From contig CP107851.1 in NCBI GenBank assembly GCA_036013505.1, forward strand, positions 3,667,501 through 3,731,500: a DNA stretch of 64,000 bases, in the 5' to 3' direction. Source of the DNA: Streptomyces sp. NBC_00510 (GTDB lineage Bacteria; Actinomycetota; Actinomycetes; Streptomycetales; Streptomycetaceae). The translations under genes were made by a program, and so were the position numbers. The notes below the pieces were generated by a model. The model had not been told where the DNA came from. It was given only the letters and a program-made list of their open reading frames with translations, and made no database searches. Within the stretch, counting starts at the first letter, position 1. Each line of letters opens with the position of its first letter. Positions 19,385 through 28,482 of the stretch are shown here, piece after piece.

Positions 19385-19582
19385 CTACTTGCTGCTGAAC
19401 GACTGGAAGGCCGCGACCGGGACGTTCCCGGCGGAGGCGGCGGCGGGCATCACGCGGTCAAGGGCCGGGGAGGCCACGGAGCTGCCGCGGGAGGCCAGCT
19501 CCGCCAGCGGGATCCTCCGCCGCGTCTGCGAGCGCCGGGTCGGAGCGTCGTGGCCGGCGTTCACGGTGGGGGTGGCAGTCAT
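19385..19582 (-). CDS. fxsA: FxsA: FxSxx-COOH-type RiPP precursor peptide (65 aa)
   Basis: Short basic leader (RRSQTRRRIPLAELASRG) followed by an Ala/Ser/Val-rich stretch and the C-terminal tail AAFQSFSSK. The tail contains two overlapping-style Phe-x-Ser triplets (FQS and FSS), the substrate pattern for FxsB cyclophane formation. It ends FSSK, one residue shorter than the FxSxx-COOH signature that names the family. ATG 19582 is preceded by AAGGA at suitable spacing. It is the first gene of the minus-strand run fxsA-fxsB-aac-fxsC-fxsT. Confidence 0.88.
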   Translation of the reverse strand: MTATPTVNAGHDAPTRRSQTRRRIPLAELASRGSSVASPALDRVMPAAASAGNVPVAAFQSFSSK

Positions 19583-20039
19583 AGCGGGGTCCTTGTTCGG
19601 TAAGGTGCGTTGGCGCGCACACCATTTGTCCGGAATTGAGTAGAATCATCTCACTGCATCCCAGACCTTGAAAGGCGACGCAGCACTCCTAACGAGCGAG
19701 CCGTCCGCAAGTGTGCGGTTTACGCCAAATGCAGCAGACGGCGGACACACGCACTCCCCGCCCCCCAACGCCGGGCCGTGTGATTATCTCCCTTACGGGG
19801 AACGGGAATTGGCCATATCCACGAACCGAGACGAACTTTCTGAAGCGGTTCGTGCGCCGCTCCCCACACATCCCCTCGTCACGCCTCCCGGCGCATCGCG
19901 CCGCATGCCGGGCGCCCCGCGCACGAGTCCCGCACACCCGCGCGCTGACCTGCACCGACGCGCCCCGGCGCGCCTCACGGAACTCGCACCGCACCCTGGG
20001 CCGATCAGGTGAACTCCCCCGCCCCCGCACACCACAACG
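19583..20039 (-). other. 457-bp noncoding region upstream of fxsA
   Basis: No credible gene on either strand; the short open frames here have no ribosome sites and poor third-position GC. The part nearest fxsA (19600-19660) is notably AT-rich for this genome and is where the fxsA promoter must lie. Candidate -10-like boxes exist (minus-strand TACTCA, GATAAT), but no convincing paired -35 was found. A small repeat GAACCG/CGGTTC flanks about 19823-19851. Confidence 0.4.
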
Positions 20040-20077
20040 GGTCCCGCCGGGCGGAGGGGGATCCACCCGGCGGGACC
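20040..20077 (-). terminator. Terminator after dctA
   Basis: Perfect 12-bp inverted repeat (20040-20051 and 20066-20077, GGTCCCGCCGGG) with a 14-base loop, 20 bases beyond the dctA stop on the minus strand. No U-tract. It separates the dctA transcript from the fxs operon downstream on the same strand. Confidence 0.75.
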
Positions 20078-20096
20078 GTTCTGGGGTGACGGCCGG

Positions 20097-21476
20097 TCAG
20101 GCCGTCTTCACCGGCTCCTTGCCGGTGTCCACGGGGGCGGCGGGCTCGGGGGCCGTGCCGTGGCCGTCGTCGACGAGCGTGGTCTCGTCGAAGGGCAGCT
20201 CACCCGCGAACACGCGCTGGGCCTGCTCACGGTCGAACTCCTTGGTCCACGTGCCGATCAGCACCGTGGCGACGGCGTTGCCCGCGAAGTTGGTGACGGC
20301 GCGCGCCTCGCTCATGAAGCGGTCGATGCCGACGATGAGGCCGACGCCGTCGACCAGGGCCGGCTTGTGCGACTGGAGCGCTCCCGCGAGGGTCGCCAGG
20401 CCCGCGCCGGTGACGCCGGCGGCGCCCTTGGAGGCGACCATCATGAAGAGCAGCAGGGTGATCTGCTGGCCGATGGCGAGCGGCTGGCCCATCGAGTCCG
20501 CGATGAACAGCGAGGCCATGGTCAGGTAGATCATGGTGCCGTCGAGGTTGAAGGAGTAGCCGGTCGGCACGGTGATGCCGACGACCGGGCGGCTGACGCC
20601 CAGGTGCTCCATCTTGGCGATCAGACGGGGCAGCGCCGACTCCGAGGACGAGGTGGAGACGATCAGCAGGAACTCCCGGCCGAGGTACTTCAGCAGCTGG
20701 AAGAGGTTGACTCCGGCGAAGAAGCGGAGCATCAGGCCGAGCACGACCACGACGAAGATCAGGCAGGTGACGTAGAAGCCGAGCATGATCGTGGCGAGCG
20801 CCTTGAGGGCGTCCACGCCCGCCGAGCCGACGACCGCCGCGATCGCGCCGAAGGCACCGATCGGGGCCGCCCACATGATCATGGACAGGACGCGGAAGAC
20901 CAGCTTCTGGATGTGGCCGACGCCGCGCAGGATCGGCTCGCCCGCCGTCCCCAGGGCCTGCAGGCCGAAGCCGACCAGCAGCGCGACCAGGAGGGTCTGC
21001 AGCACCTGGCCCTCGGTGAAGGCGGAGACCAGGGTGACCGGGATGATGCTGAGCAGGAAGTCCGGCAGGGTCTCGGCCGGGGCGTCCTTGGCCTGTGCCT
21101 GGCCCGCGTCCTTGAGCGCGTCGGTCAGGTGCAGCCCGTCGCCGGGCTGGAGGATGTTGCCGACCACCAGGCCGATGGCCAGGGCGACGAAGGACATCAC
21201 CACGAAGTAGCCGAGGGCGAGGCCGCCGACCCTGCCGACCTTGGCGGCCTGGCGGACCGAGCCCACGCCGAGCACGATCGTGCAGAAGATGATCGGCGAG
21301 ATCATCATCTTGATCAGGTTCACGAACCCGGTGCCTATGGGCTTCAGCTCGATGGCCGCGTCGGGCGCGACCATCCCGAGCACGGCGCCGGCGATCGCGG
21401 CGACGACCACCGCGATGTACAGGAAATGGGTACGGTCCCTGCGACCCTGGGTACGGCTCTGTACCGGCACTGACAC
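20097..21476 (-). CDS. dctA: C4-dicarboxylate:cation symporter DctA
   Basis: A 459-residue member of the dicarboxylate/amino acid:cation symporter (glutamate transporter) family, importing succinate, fumarate and malate across the plasma membrane. Visible: eight or more hydrophobic segments, the serine-rich re-entrant loop VSTSSSESALPRL, the TM7 signature GYSFNLDGTMIYL, and the TM8 substrate site GIDRFMSEARAVTNFAGN. GTG 21476 chosen because GAGGAG lies six bases upstream; the longer open frame has no ribosome site. It is divergent from a DcuS/DcuR-type two-component pair that very likely controls it. Confidence 0.93.
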   Translation of the reverse strand: MSVPVQSRTQGRRDRTHFLYIAVVVAAIAGAVLGMVAPDAAIELKPIGTGFVNLIKMMISPIIFCTIVLGVGSVRQAAKVGRVGGLALGYFVVMSFVALAIGLVVGNILQPGDGLHLTDALKDAGQAQAKDAPAETLPDFLLSIIPVTLVSAFTEGQVLQTLLVALLVGFGLQALGTAGEPILRGVGHIQKLVFRVLSMIMWAAPIGAFGAIAAVVGSAGVDALKALATIMLGFYVTCLIFVVVVLGLMLRFFAGVNLFQLLKYLGREFLLIVSTSSSESALPRLIAKMEHLGVSRPVVGITVPTGYSFNLDGTMIYLTMASLFIADSMGQPLAIGQQITLLLFMMVASKGAAGVTGAGLATLAGALQSHKPALVDGVGLIVGIDRFMSEARAVTNFAGNAVATVLIGTWTKEFDREQAQRVFAGELPFDETTLVDDGHGTAPEPAAPVDTGKEPVKTA

Positions 21477-21496
21477 CTTCGTCTCCTCGGTCCACC

Positions 21497-21519
21497 CGGA
21501 CGTCGTCCCAGGACGTCCG
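21497..21519. promoter_or_regulatory. Inverted repeat in the dctA / sensor-kinase divergent promoter region
   Basis: CGGACGTC-N7-GACGTCCG, perfect 8-bp arms, 21 bp upstream of the dctA start and about 95 bp upstream of the kinase gene. Its place between divergent genes makes it a candidate site for the response regulator encoded next door, or a leader hairpin in the dctA mRNA. Inference from position and symmetry only. Confidence 0.4.
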
Positions 21520-21613
21520 CGATTGGATAGGTCCCGGTGACTATGCGCCCGGGCAGTGAGCCAGGTCACGTTTGCGTTCATTGTGTTCGCGGGACCTGTG
21601 CACACTGGTGGGC

Positions 21614-23248
21614 ATGCCGATCCCGACCCGCCTCCACCGCCCCCGGCCGCGCCGCCGTGCGCGCAGCCTGGCGGGCCAGTTGTTCGCGATGCAGGTGGTC
21701 ATCGTGGCCATGGTGGTCGCGGGCATAGCGGTGCTCGTCTACGTCAACGCCGCCGGCCGCGCGGAGGACGCCGCGCGGGACCGGGTCACGGCGGCGGCGC
21801 GGGCGGTGGCCGACGCCCCCTCGGTGGCGGCGGCGATCCGCGGCGAGGACCCCACCGCCGCGCTCCAGCCCTACGCGGAGCAGGTCCGCGTGGACACCGG
21901 CGTGTCCTTCATCACCATCATGAGCCCGGACGGCATCCGCTGGACGCACCCCGACACCGGCCAGATAGGCCGCCGCTTCCTCGGACACATAGAGCGCGCC
22001 CAGCGCGGCGGCACCTTCACGGAGACATACACCGGCACGCTGGGCGCGTCGGTGCGCGTCGTCACCCCCGTCCGGGACGACGGCCGGATCGTCGGCCTGG
22101 TCAGCGTCGGCATCACGGTCGAGGCCATCACCGACCAGGTGCGGGACCAGCTGGCGGTGCTGATCGGGATCGCCGCGGCGGCCCTGGCGGTCGGCGGCCT
22201 CGGCACCTACTTCGCCAACGCCCGGCTGCGCCGCCACACGCACGGCATGGCCGCGGACGAGCTGAGCCGCATGTACGACTACCACCAGGCGACGCTGCAC
22301 GCGGTGCGCGAGGGCCTGATCCTCATGGACGCCGACCGCAGGGTCGCCCTGTGCAACGACGCCGCCCGCGAACTGCTGGGCCTGCCGGGGGACGTGGTGG
22401 GCTCCTACGTCGCCGACCTCGGGCTGCCCGCCTCGCTGACCGGCGCGCTGCTGGCGGCCGAGCCGCGGGTGGACGAGGTGCACCTGACCGCGGAGCGGGT
22501 GGTGGTGGTCAACACCTCGCCGGTGCGCGGCGGGGAGCGCCGGGGCACCGTGGTGACCCTGCGGGACCACACCGACCTGCAGTCGCTCACCGGTGAACTG
22601 GACTCCGTGCGCGGTTTCGCCGAGGCGCTGCGCTCGCAGGCGCACGAGGCCTCCAACCGTCTGCACGCGGTCGTCTCCCTCATCGAACTGGGGCGCACCC
22701 AGGAAGCGGTGGAGTTCGCCACCGCCGAACTGCAGCTGGCCCAGGCGCTGACCGACCGCGTGGTCGCGGCGGTGGCGGAACCGGTGCTGGCCGCGCTGCT
22801 GCTGGGCAAGGCGGCCGAGGCGAACGAACGCGGTGTGGAACTGACGGTCACCGAGGACAGCCGCATCGACGACGGGGTGCTGCCCGCCTCGCTCACCTCC
22901 CGGGACCTCGTCACCCTCCTGGGCAACCTGATCGACAACGCCCTGGACGCCGCCATCGAGGGTGCCGCGCAGACGACCGCGCGCCCGCACGTCGAGGTCA
23001 CCGCCCGAGCGGACGAGGGCGAGTTGCTGCTGCGGGTGACCGACAGCGGTCGCGGGGTGGACCCGGCGGTGGTGCGCGAGGTCTTCCGGCGCGGCTGGAC
23101 GACCAAGAGCCACGGGCACGGCCTCGGGCTCGCGCTCGTCGAGCAGACCGCCCGGCGCACGGGCGGCACCGTGGACCTGGAGCGGGCGGTGGGCGGCGGC
23201 GCCTCCTTCACCGTACGGTTGCCGCTGCGCGGGGAGGTGCGGACATGA
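21614..23248 (+). CDS. Sensor histidine kinase, DcuS/CitA type
   Basis: About 544 residues. TM1 (LAGQLFAMQVVIVAMVVAGIAVLVYV) and TM2 (LAVLIGIAAAALAVGGLGTYF) flank a periplasmic-type PDC/Cache sensor of about 130 residues; then comes a cytoplasmic PAS domain (LILMDADRRVALCNDAAREL), an H-box AHEASNRLHAVVSL, N-box NLIDNALDAAIE and G-boxes DSGRGVD and GHGLGLALV. This is the HPK5 layout of citrate/C4-dicarboxylate sensors. Start ATG 21614 is likely; GTG 21608 and an upstream open frame to 21572 are alternatives. It overlaps the regulator gene by four bases (ATGA). Confidence 0.9.
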   Translation: MPIPTRLHRPRPRRRARSLAGQLFAMQVVIVAMVVAGIAVLVYVNAAGRAEDAARDRVTAAARAVADAPSVAAAIRGEDPTAALQPYAEQVRVDTGVSFITIMSPDGIRWTHPDTGQIGRRFLGHIERAQRGGTFTETYTGTLGASVRVVTPVRDDGRIVGLVSVGITVEAITDQVRDQLAVLIGIAAAALAVGGLGTYFANARLRRHTHGMAADELSRMYDYHQATLHAVREGLILMDADRRVALCNDAARELLGLPGDVVGSYVADLGLPASLTGALLAAEPRVDEVHLTAERVVVVNTSPVRGGERRGTVVTLRDHTDLQSLTGELDSVRGFAEALRSQAHEASNRLHAVVSLIELGRTQEAVEFATAELQLAQALTDRVVAAVAEPVLAALLLGKAAEANERGVELTVTEDSRIDDGVLPASLTSRDLVTLLGNLIDNALDAAIEGAAQTTARPHVEVTARADEGELLLRVTDSGRGVDPAVVREVFRRGWTTKSHGHGLGLALVEQTARRTGGTVDLERAVGGGASFTVRLPLRGEVRT

Positions 23249-23928
23249 TCAAGGTGCTGGTCGTCGAGGACGACCCGGTGGCGGCCGACGCCCACCGGCT
23301 GTACGTCGAGCGGCTGCCGGGGTTCACCGTGGCCGCGGTGGCCCACTCCGGGGGCGCGGCCCTGCGCGCGCTCGAACGGCACCAGGTGGACCTGATCCTG
23401 CTGGACCTCAACCTGCCCGACGGGCACGGGCTCCAGGTGGTGCGCACGCTGCGGGCGGCCGGGCACACCGCCGACGTGGTGGCGGTGACCTCGGCCCGCG
23501 ACCTGGGCGTGGTGCGACAGGCCGTCTCGGTCGGGGTGGTGCAGTACCTGCTGAAGCCCTTCACCTTCCCCACCCTGCGCGACCGGCTGGAGCGCTGGGC
23601 GCGCTACCGCGACGAGCTGGCCGGCGGCGAGGCCTCCGGCCAGGACGAGGTGGACCGCGCCCTGGCGGCGCTGCGCAGCCCGGAGGGCTCGGTGCTCCCC
23701 AAGGGCCTCAGCGGCCCCACCCTGGAGGCGGTGACCGCGGCGCTGCGCGAGGCGGCGGAGGGCCTGTCGGCGAACGCGGCGGCCCAGGCCGTGGGCGTCT
23801 CCCGGATCACGGCCCGCCGCTACCTGGAGCACCTGGTGGAGACCGGCCGCGCGGTCCGCGCCCCGCAGTACGGCCAGGTCGGCAGGCCGGAGCTCACCTA
23901 CCGCTGGGCCCCGCAGCGCCGTTCGTGA
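23245..23928 (+). CDS. Response regulator, DcuR/CitB type
   Basis: A 227-residue regulator: receiver domain with acidic pocket EDD (9-11 region), phospho-acceptor D54 in LILLDLNLPDG, conserved T/S in VAVTSARD and K in YLLKPF; C-terminal winged/HTH part (GLSANAAAQAVGVSRITARRYLEHL) of the CitB class. Its ATG overlaps the kinase stop, so the two are made together. It most likely activates divergent dctA in response to external dicarboxylates. Confidence 0.9.
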   Translation: MIKVLVVEDDPVAADAHRLYVERLPGFTVAAVAHSGGAALRALERHQVDLILLDLNLPDGHGLQVVRTLRAAGHTADVVAVTSARDLGVVRQAVSVGVVQYLLKPFTFPTLRDRLERWARYRDELAGGEASGQDEVDRALAALRSPEGSVLPKGLSGPTLEAVTAALREAAEGLSANAAAQAVGVSRITARRYLEHLVETGRAVRAPQYGQVGRPELTYRWAPQRRS

Positions 23929-23935
23929 CAGAGCG

Positions 23936-24961
23936 TCAGAAGACCGACTCCGCCTCCTGCATGCGGTCCTCGGGCACCCGCTTGAGCACCATCACCGCGT
24001 CGGCGAGCGGCACCAGTTCCACCGCGGTGCCGTGCAGCGCCGTCATGCAGCCGAAGGCCCCCTTGTGCGCGGCCTCCACGGCGTGCCAGCCGAAGCGGGT
24101 GGCCAGGACGCGGTCGTAGGCGGTGGGGACGCCGCCGCGCTGGACGTGGCCGAGGATGACGGGGCGGGCCTCCTTGCCCATGCGCTGCTCGAGCTCGGCG
24201 GCGAGCCGGGCGCCGATGCCGGCGAAGCGCTCGTGGCCGTAGGCGTCGATCTCGCCGTGGGCGTACGGCATGGTGCCCTCGGCGGGGTGGGCCCCCTCGG
24301 CGACGCAGACGACGGCGAACTTCTTGCCGCGGGCGAAGCGCTCCTCGACCATGGCGACGAGGTCGGCGGGGTCGAAGGGCCGTTCCGGGAGACAGATGCC
24401 GTGGGCGCCGCCGGCCATGCCGGACTCCAGGGCGATCCACCCGGCGTGCCGGCCCATGACCTCGACGACCATGACGCGCTGGTGGGACTCGGCGGTGGTC
24501 TTGAGCCGGTCGATGGCCTCGGTGGCGACGGTGACGGCGGTGTCGAAGCCGAAGGTGCGGTCGGTGGCCGAGATGTCGTTGTCGATGGTCTTGGGGACGC
24601 CGACCACCGGCATGCCGGCCTCGGCGAGCAGCCGGGCCGCGGTGAGCGTACCCTCGCCGCCGATGGGGATGAGGACGTCCAGGCCGTAGCCGGAGCACAC
24701 GGCGCGCCAGTTGTCGGCGGCCTCGTGGAGGCGGGCGCGCTCCAGGCGGGAGGAACCGAGGATGGTGCCGCCCCGGGCGAGGATGCCGCTGACGGAGTTG
24801 AGGTCGAGCGGACGGTAGCGGCCCTCCAGCAGGCCCTTGAAGCCGTCCTCGAAGCCGATGACCTCGTCGCCGTGGTAGGTCAGCGCGCGGTGGGTCACCG
24901 AGCGGATCACGGCGTTGAGTCCGGGGCAGTCGCCGCCGGCGGTGAGGACTCCGATGCGCAT
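23936..24961 (-). CDS. pfkA: 6-phosphofructokinase (PfkA family)
   Basis: A 341-residue phosphofructokinase that phosphorylates fructose-6-phosphate. Motifs: MRIGVLTAGGDCPGLNAVIR at the N terminus, IGGEGTLTAA (this GGEGT, in place of GGDGS, is common in actinobacterial enzymes), the catalytic loop PKTIDNDI, EVMGRHAGWIA and GHVQRGG. ATG 24961 has GGAG five bases upstream; the longer frame has no ribosome site. It is convergent with the response regulator. The residue after GGD in the first motif (C) and the GGEGT change can affect ATP versus PPi preference, so the phosphate donor is not certain from sequence. Confidence 0.93.
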   Translation of the reverse strand: MRIGVLTAGGDCPGLNAVIRSVTHRALTYHGDEVIGFEDGFKGLLEGRYRPLDLNSVSGILARGGTILGSSRLERARLHEAADNWRAVCSGYGLDVLIPIGGEGTLTAARLLAEAGMPVVGVPKTIDNDISATDRTFGFDTAVTVATEAIDRLKTTAESHQRVMVVEVMGRHAGWIALESGMAGGAHGICLPERPFDPADLVAMVEERFARGKKFAVVCVAEGAHPAEGTMPYAHGEIDAYGHERFAGIGARLAAELEQRMGKEARPVILGHVQRGGVPTAYDRVLATRFGWHAVEAAHKGAFGCMTALHGTAVELVPLADAVMVLKRVPEDRMQEAESVF

Positions 24962-25119
24962 GGCGCTCCACGCTCCCTCCGGTCGCGTGTACGGTCGCCT
25001 TTTCGCATCGTAGGTCCGCACCGCACCCGCCGCGCGCCATACGCACACCGAACGGTAATGTCAACAGATATCCGCCACCCGACTGGGTGGATCACGCCGG
25101 GCAGGAACGGAGAGAGCGC

Positions 25120-27198
25120 GTGACGCGCAGCGTGTACGTAACCGGTATCGGCAGGGGGGACGGCCGCCAGGTCGTCGAGCTGGGCGTGATGGAGCTGCTG
25201 ACCCGGCAGGTGGACCGCGTCGGGGTGTTCCGGCCGCTGGTCCACGACACGCCCGACCGGATGTTCGAGCTGTTGCGCAGCCGCTACCGGCTCACCCAGG
25301 ACCCGGCGACCGCCCACGGCCTGACCTACGAGGAAGCCGCCGCGCTCCAGGCCGAGCAGGGCCGGGACGCGCTCATCGCCCGCCTGGTGGACCGCTACCA
25401 CCTGGTGGCCACCGAGTTCCCCACCGTGCTCGTCCTCGGCTCGGACTTCCACGAGACCAACCTCCCGGGCGAGCTCGGCATCAACGCCCGGCTGGCGAAC
25501 GAGTTCGGCGCCTCGGTGATCCCCGTGGTCGGCGGCCGCGAGCAGACCGCAGACTCGGTCGTGGACGAGGTCCGCAACGCGCACCTGTCCTACACCGGCC
25601 TGGGCTGCGACATCGTCGCCATGATCGCCAACCGGGTGCCACCGGAGGTGCTGGAGGAGGCCGCGACGCGGCTGCGCCGCCGGCTCCCGGTGCCCGCGTA
25701 CGTGCTGCCCGACGAGCCGGCCCTGTCGGCCCCCACGGTCGCCCAGGTCGTCGAGGCGCTCCACGCCGAGGTGCTCCTCGGTGACCACGGCGGCCTGTCC
25801 CGGGACGTGATGGGCTTCGTCTTCGGCGGCGCGATGCTGCCGACCTTCATCCGCGCGCTGACCCCCGGTTGCATGGTGATCACCCCCGGCGACCGGGCGG
25901 ACCTGATCATCGGCTCGCTGGCCGCGCACTCCGCCGGTTCCCCGCCCATCGCCGGCATCCTGCTCACCCTGGACGAGGTGCCCGGCCCGGAGATCATGGC
26001 CCTGGCGGCCCGGCTGGCCCCCGGTACACCGGTCATGTCGGTGCCCACCGGCAGCTTCCCGACGGCCGCCGAGCTCTTCGCCCTGGAGGCGCGACTGGGC
26101 GCGGCCACCCCGCGCAAGGCGGAGACGGCGCTCGGGCTCTTCGAGAAGCACGTGGACGGTCCCGAGCTGACCGAGCGGCTGTCGGTGGTCCGCGGCGAGC
26201 GCGTCACCCCGATGATGTTCGAGCACGAGCTGATCGAGCGGGCCCGTACCGGACGCCGCCGGGTGGTCCTCCCCGAGGGCACCGAGGAGCGCATCCTGCA
26301 CGCGGCCGAGGTCCTGCTGCGCCGGGACGTCTGCGACATCGTCCTGCTCGGCGACGAGGACGCCATCCGCAAGCGGGCAGGAGAGCTCGGCGTCAACGTC
26401 GACGTGCCCGGCTGCACCCTGACCGACCCTCAGACCTCTCCGCTGCGCGAGAACTTCGCCGAGCTCTACGCCAGGCTCCGCGCCCACCGGGGCGTCAGCT
26501 ACGAGCTGGCGTACGACGTCGTGGCCGACGTCTCCTACTTCGGGACGCTGATGGTGGAGCAGGGCCTCGCCGACGGCATGGTCTCCGGCGCCGTCCACTC
26601 CACGGCGGCGACGATCCGCCCCGCCTTCGAGGTCATCAAGACCGCCCCGGGCGCAGCCATCGTCAGCTCCGTCTTCTTCATGTGCCTGGCCGACCGGGTG
26701 CTGGTGTACGGCGACTGCGCGGTCAACCCGGACCCGGACGCGGAGCAGCTGGCGGACATCGCGATCCAGTCCGCCGAGACCGCCGCCCAGTTCGGGGTCG
26801 AGCCGCGGGTGGCGATGCTCTCGTACTCCACCGGCACCTCCGGCTCGGGCGCCGACGTGGACAAGGTGCGCCGGGCCACCGAACTGGTCCGGCAGCGGCG
26901 CCCGGAGCTGCTGGTGGAGGGCCCCATCCAGTACGACGCGGCGGTCGACGCCAAGGTCGCGGCCACCAAGCTGCCGGACTCGAAGGTCGCCGGCAACGCC
27001 ACCGTGCTGATCTTCCCGGACCTCAACACCGGCAACAACACCTACAAGGCGGTGCAGCGTTCGGCGGGCGCGGTGGCGGTCGGGCCGGTGCTGCAGGGCC
27101 TGCGCAAGCCCGTCAACGACCTGTCGCGCGGCGCGCTGGTCCAGGACATCGTCAACACCGTCGCCATCACGGCCATCCAGGCGCAGGGCGACCGGTGA
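25120..27198 (+). CDS. pta: Phosphate acetyltransferase (long form)
   Basis: A 692-residue Pta converting acetyl-CoA plus phosphate to acetyl phosphate. N-terminal P-loop-like domain (residues 1-215), a DRTGG-type middle domain (about 220-340) and the C-terminal PTA_PTB catalytic domain from RRVVLPEGTEERIL to the end, with YFGTLMVEQGLADGMVSGAVHST and SYSTGTSGSG. The N-terminal P-loop (GIGRGDGRQ) is degenerate, lacking the usual GKS/T. GTG 25120 follows GGAGAGA. It is followed 23 bp later by ackA; together they form the acetate overflow and activation pathway. Confidence 0.95.
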   Translation: MTRSVYVTGIGRGDGRQVVELGVMELLTRQVDRVGVFRPLVHDTPDRMFELLRSRYRLTQDPATAHGLTYEEAAALQAEQGRDALIARLVDRYHLVATEFPTVLVLGSDFHETNLPGELGINARLANEFGASVIPVVGGREQTADSVVDEVRNAHLSYTGLGCDIVAMIANRVPPEVLEEAATRLRRRLPVPAYVLPDEPALSAPTVAQVVEALHAEVLLGDHGGLSRDVMGFVFGGAMLPTFIRALTPGCMVITPGDRADLIIGSLAAHSAGSPPIAGILLTLDEVPGPEIMALAARLAPGTPVMSVPTGSFPTAAELFALEARLGAATPRKAETALGLFEKHVDGPELTERLSVVRGERVTPMMFEHELIERARTGRRRVVLPEGTEERILHAAEVLLRRDVCDIVLLGDEDAIRKRAGELGVNVDVPGCTLTDPQTSPLRENFAELYARLRAHRGVSYELAYDVVADVSYFGTLMVEQGLADGMVSGAVHSTAATIRPAFEVIKTAPGAAIVSSVFFMCLADRVLVYGDCAVNPDPDAEQLADIAIQSAETAAQFGVEPRVAMLSYSTGTSGSGADVDKVRRATELVRQRRPELLVEGPIQYDAAVDAKVAATKLPDSKVAGNATVLIFPDLNTGNNTYKAVQRSAGAVAVGPVLQGLRKPVNDLSRGALVQDIVNTVAITAIQAQGDR

Positions 27199-27221
27199 CC
27201 GGCCACCACAGGGAAGGCACC

Positions 27222-28373
27222 GTGACCGCTACCCGCGTCCTCGTCCTCAACTCCGGCTCCTCGTCGGTGAAGTACCAGCTGCTGGACATGGCCGACGGCA
27301 GCCGGCCGGCGGCCGGGATCGTCGAGCGGATCGGCGAACCGGGCGGGGTCGCGGACCACGCCGAGGCGCTGAAGACGGTCGCGGAGGAGCTCGCCGCCCG
27401 CGGCCTCGGCCTGGACTCCCCCGAACTGGCCGCGGTGGGCCATCGGGTCGTGCACGGCGGCACGCGCTTCACCGAGCCGACGCTGATCGACGACGAGGTG
27501 CTCGCCGCCGTCGAGGAACTGGTGCCGCTGGCCCCGCTCCACAACCCGGCGAACGTCACCGGCATCCGGGTCGCCCGCGACCTGCGCCCGGACCTGCCGC
27601 AGGTGGCCGTCTTCGACACCGCCTTCCACTCCACCATCCCCGAGCACGCCTACCGCTACGCGATCGACCGGGAGACCGCCGACGCCCACCAGGTGCGCCG
27701 CTACGGCTTCCACGGCACCTCGCACGCGTACGTCTCCCGCGCGACGGCGCGGCTGCTGGGCAGGGACCCGGCGGAGGTCAACGTCATCGTCCTGCACCTG
27801 GGCAACGGGGCCTCCGCCTCGGCCGTGCGCGGCGGGGAGTGCGTGGAGACCTCGATGGGGCTCACCCCGCTGGAGGGCCTGGTGATGGGCACCCGTTCGG
27901 GGGACCTGGACCCGGCCGTGGTCTTCCACCTGGCCCGCGTGGGCGGGATGGCGGTGGCGGAGATCGACGACCTGCTCAACAAGCGCTCCGGCCTGCTGGG
28001 CCTGTGCGGCGACAACGACATGCGGGAGATCGCCCGCCGGATGGCCGAGGGCGACGCGGCAGCCCAGCTCGCCTTCGACGTCTACGTCCACCGGCTGCGC
28101 AAGTACGTGGGCGCCTACACCGCCGTGTTGGGGCGGGTCGACGCGATCGCCTTCACGGCGGGCGTCGGCGAGAACTCCGCGGCGGTCCGGGCCGCCGCCA
28201 TGGCCGGCCTGGAGGGCCTGGGCGTCGAGCTCGACGCGGTGCGCAACGCGGTGCGCGGCAGTGCCGCCCGCGTGGTGTCGGCCGCGGGCAGCCGGGTGGC
28301 GGTGGCGGTCGTCCCCACCGACGAGGAACTGGAGATCGCACAGCAGACGTACGCGCTGGTCACCGGCCGGTGA
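27222..28373 (+). CDS. ackA: Acetate kinase
   Basis: A 383-residue acetate kinase making ATP and acetate from acetyl phosphate. Motifs: VLVLNSGSSSVKYQLLD at the start, GHRVVHGG, FDTAFH, RYGFHGTSH, HLGNGASASA, MGLTPLEGLVMGTRSGD and FTAGVGENS. GTG 27222 has GGGAAGG upstream; an in-frame GTG at 27195, overlapping pta, is less likely. Normal length and complete active site. Confidence 0.95.
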   Translation: MTATRVLVLNSGSSSVKYQLLDMADGSRPAAGIVERIGEPGGVADHAEALKTVAEELAARGLGLDSPELAAVGHRVVHGGTRFTEPTLIDDEVLAAVEELVPLAPLHNPANVTGIRVARDLRPDLPQVAVFDTAFHSTIPEHAYRYAIDRETADAHQVRRYGFHGTSHAYVSRATARLLGRDPAEVNVIVLHLGNGASASAVRGGECVETSMGLTPLEGLVMGTRSGDLDPAVVFHLARVGGMAVAEIDDLLNKRSGLLGLCGDNDMREIARRMAEGDAAAQLAFDVYVHRLRKYVGAYTAVLGRVDAIAFTAGVGENSAAVRAAAMAGLEGLGVELDAVRNAVRGSAARVVSAAGSRVAVAVVPTDEELEIAQQTYALVTGR

Positions 28374-28482
28374 CTCGTTGCGGCCACCCGGAGGCTCTAC
28401 TCTATGGCCGCCGTCCGCACCGTCCATGCCTCCCCCGCACGGGAAAATTCCGGAGCGGAACAAACCCGATAGGATCGTCCTC

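Noticed and set aside
24960..25119. Riboswitch or attenuator in the pfkA-pta divergent gap
   Set aside because: Only short, weak pairings; nothing resembling a known riboswitch core.
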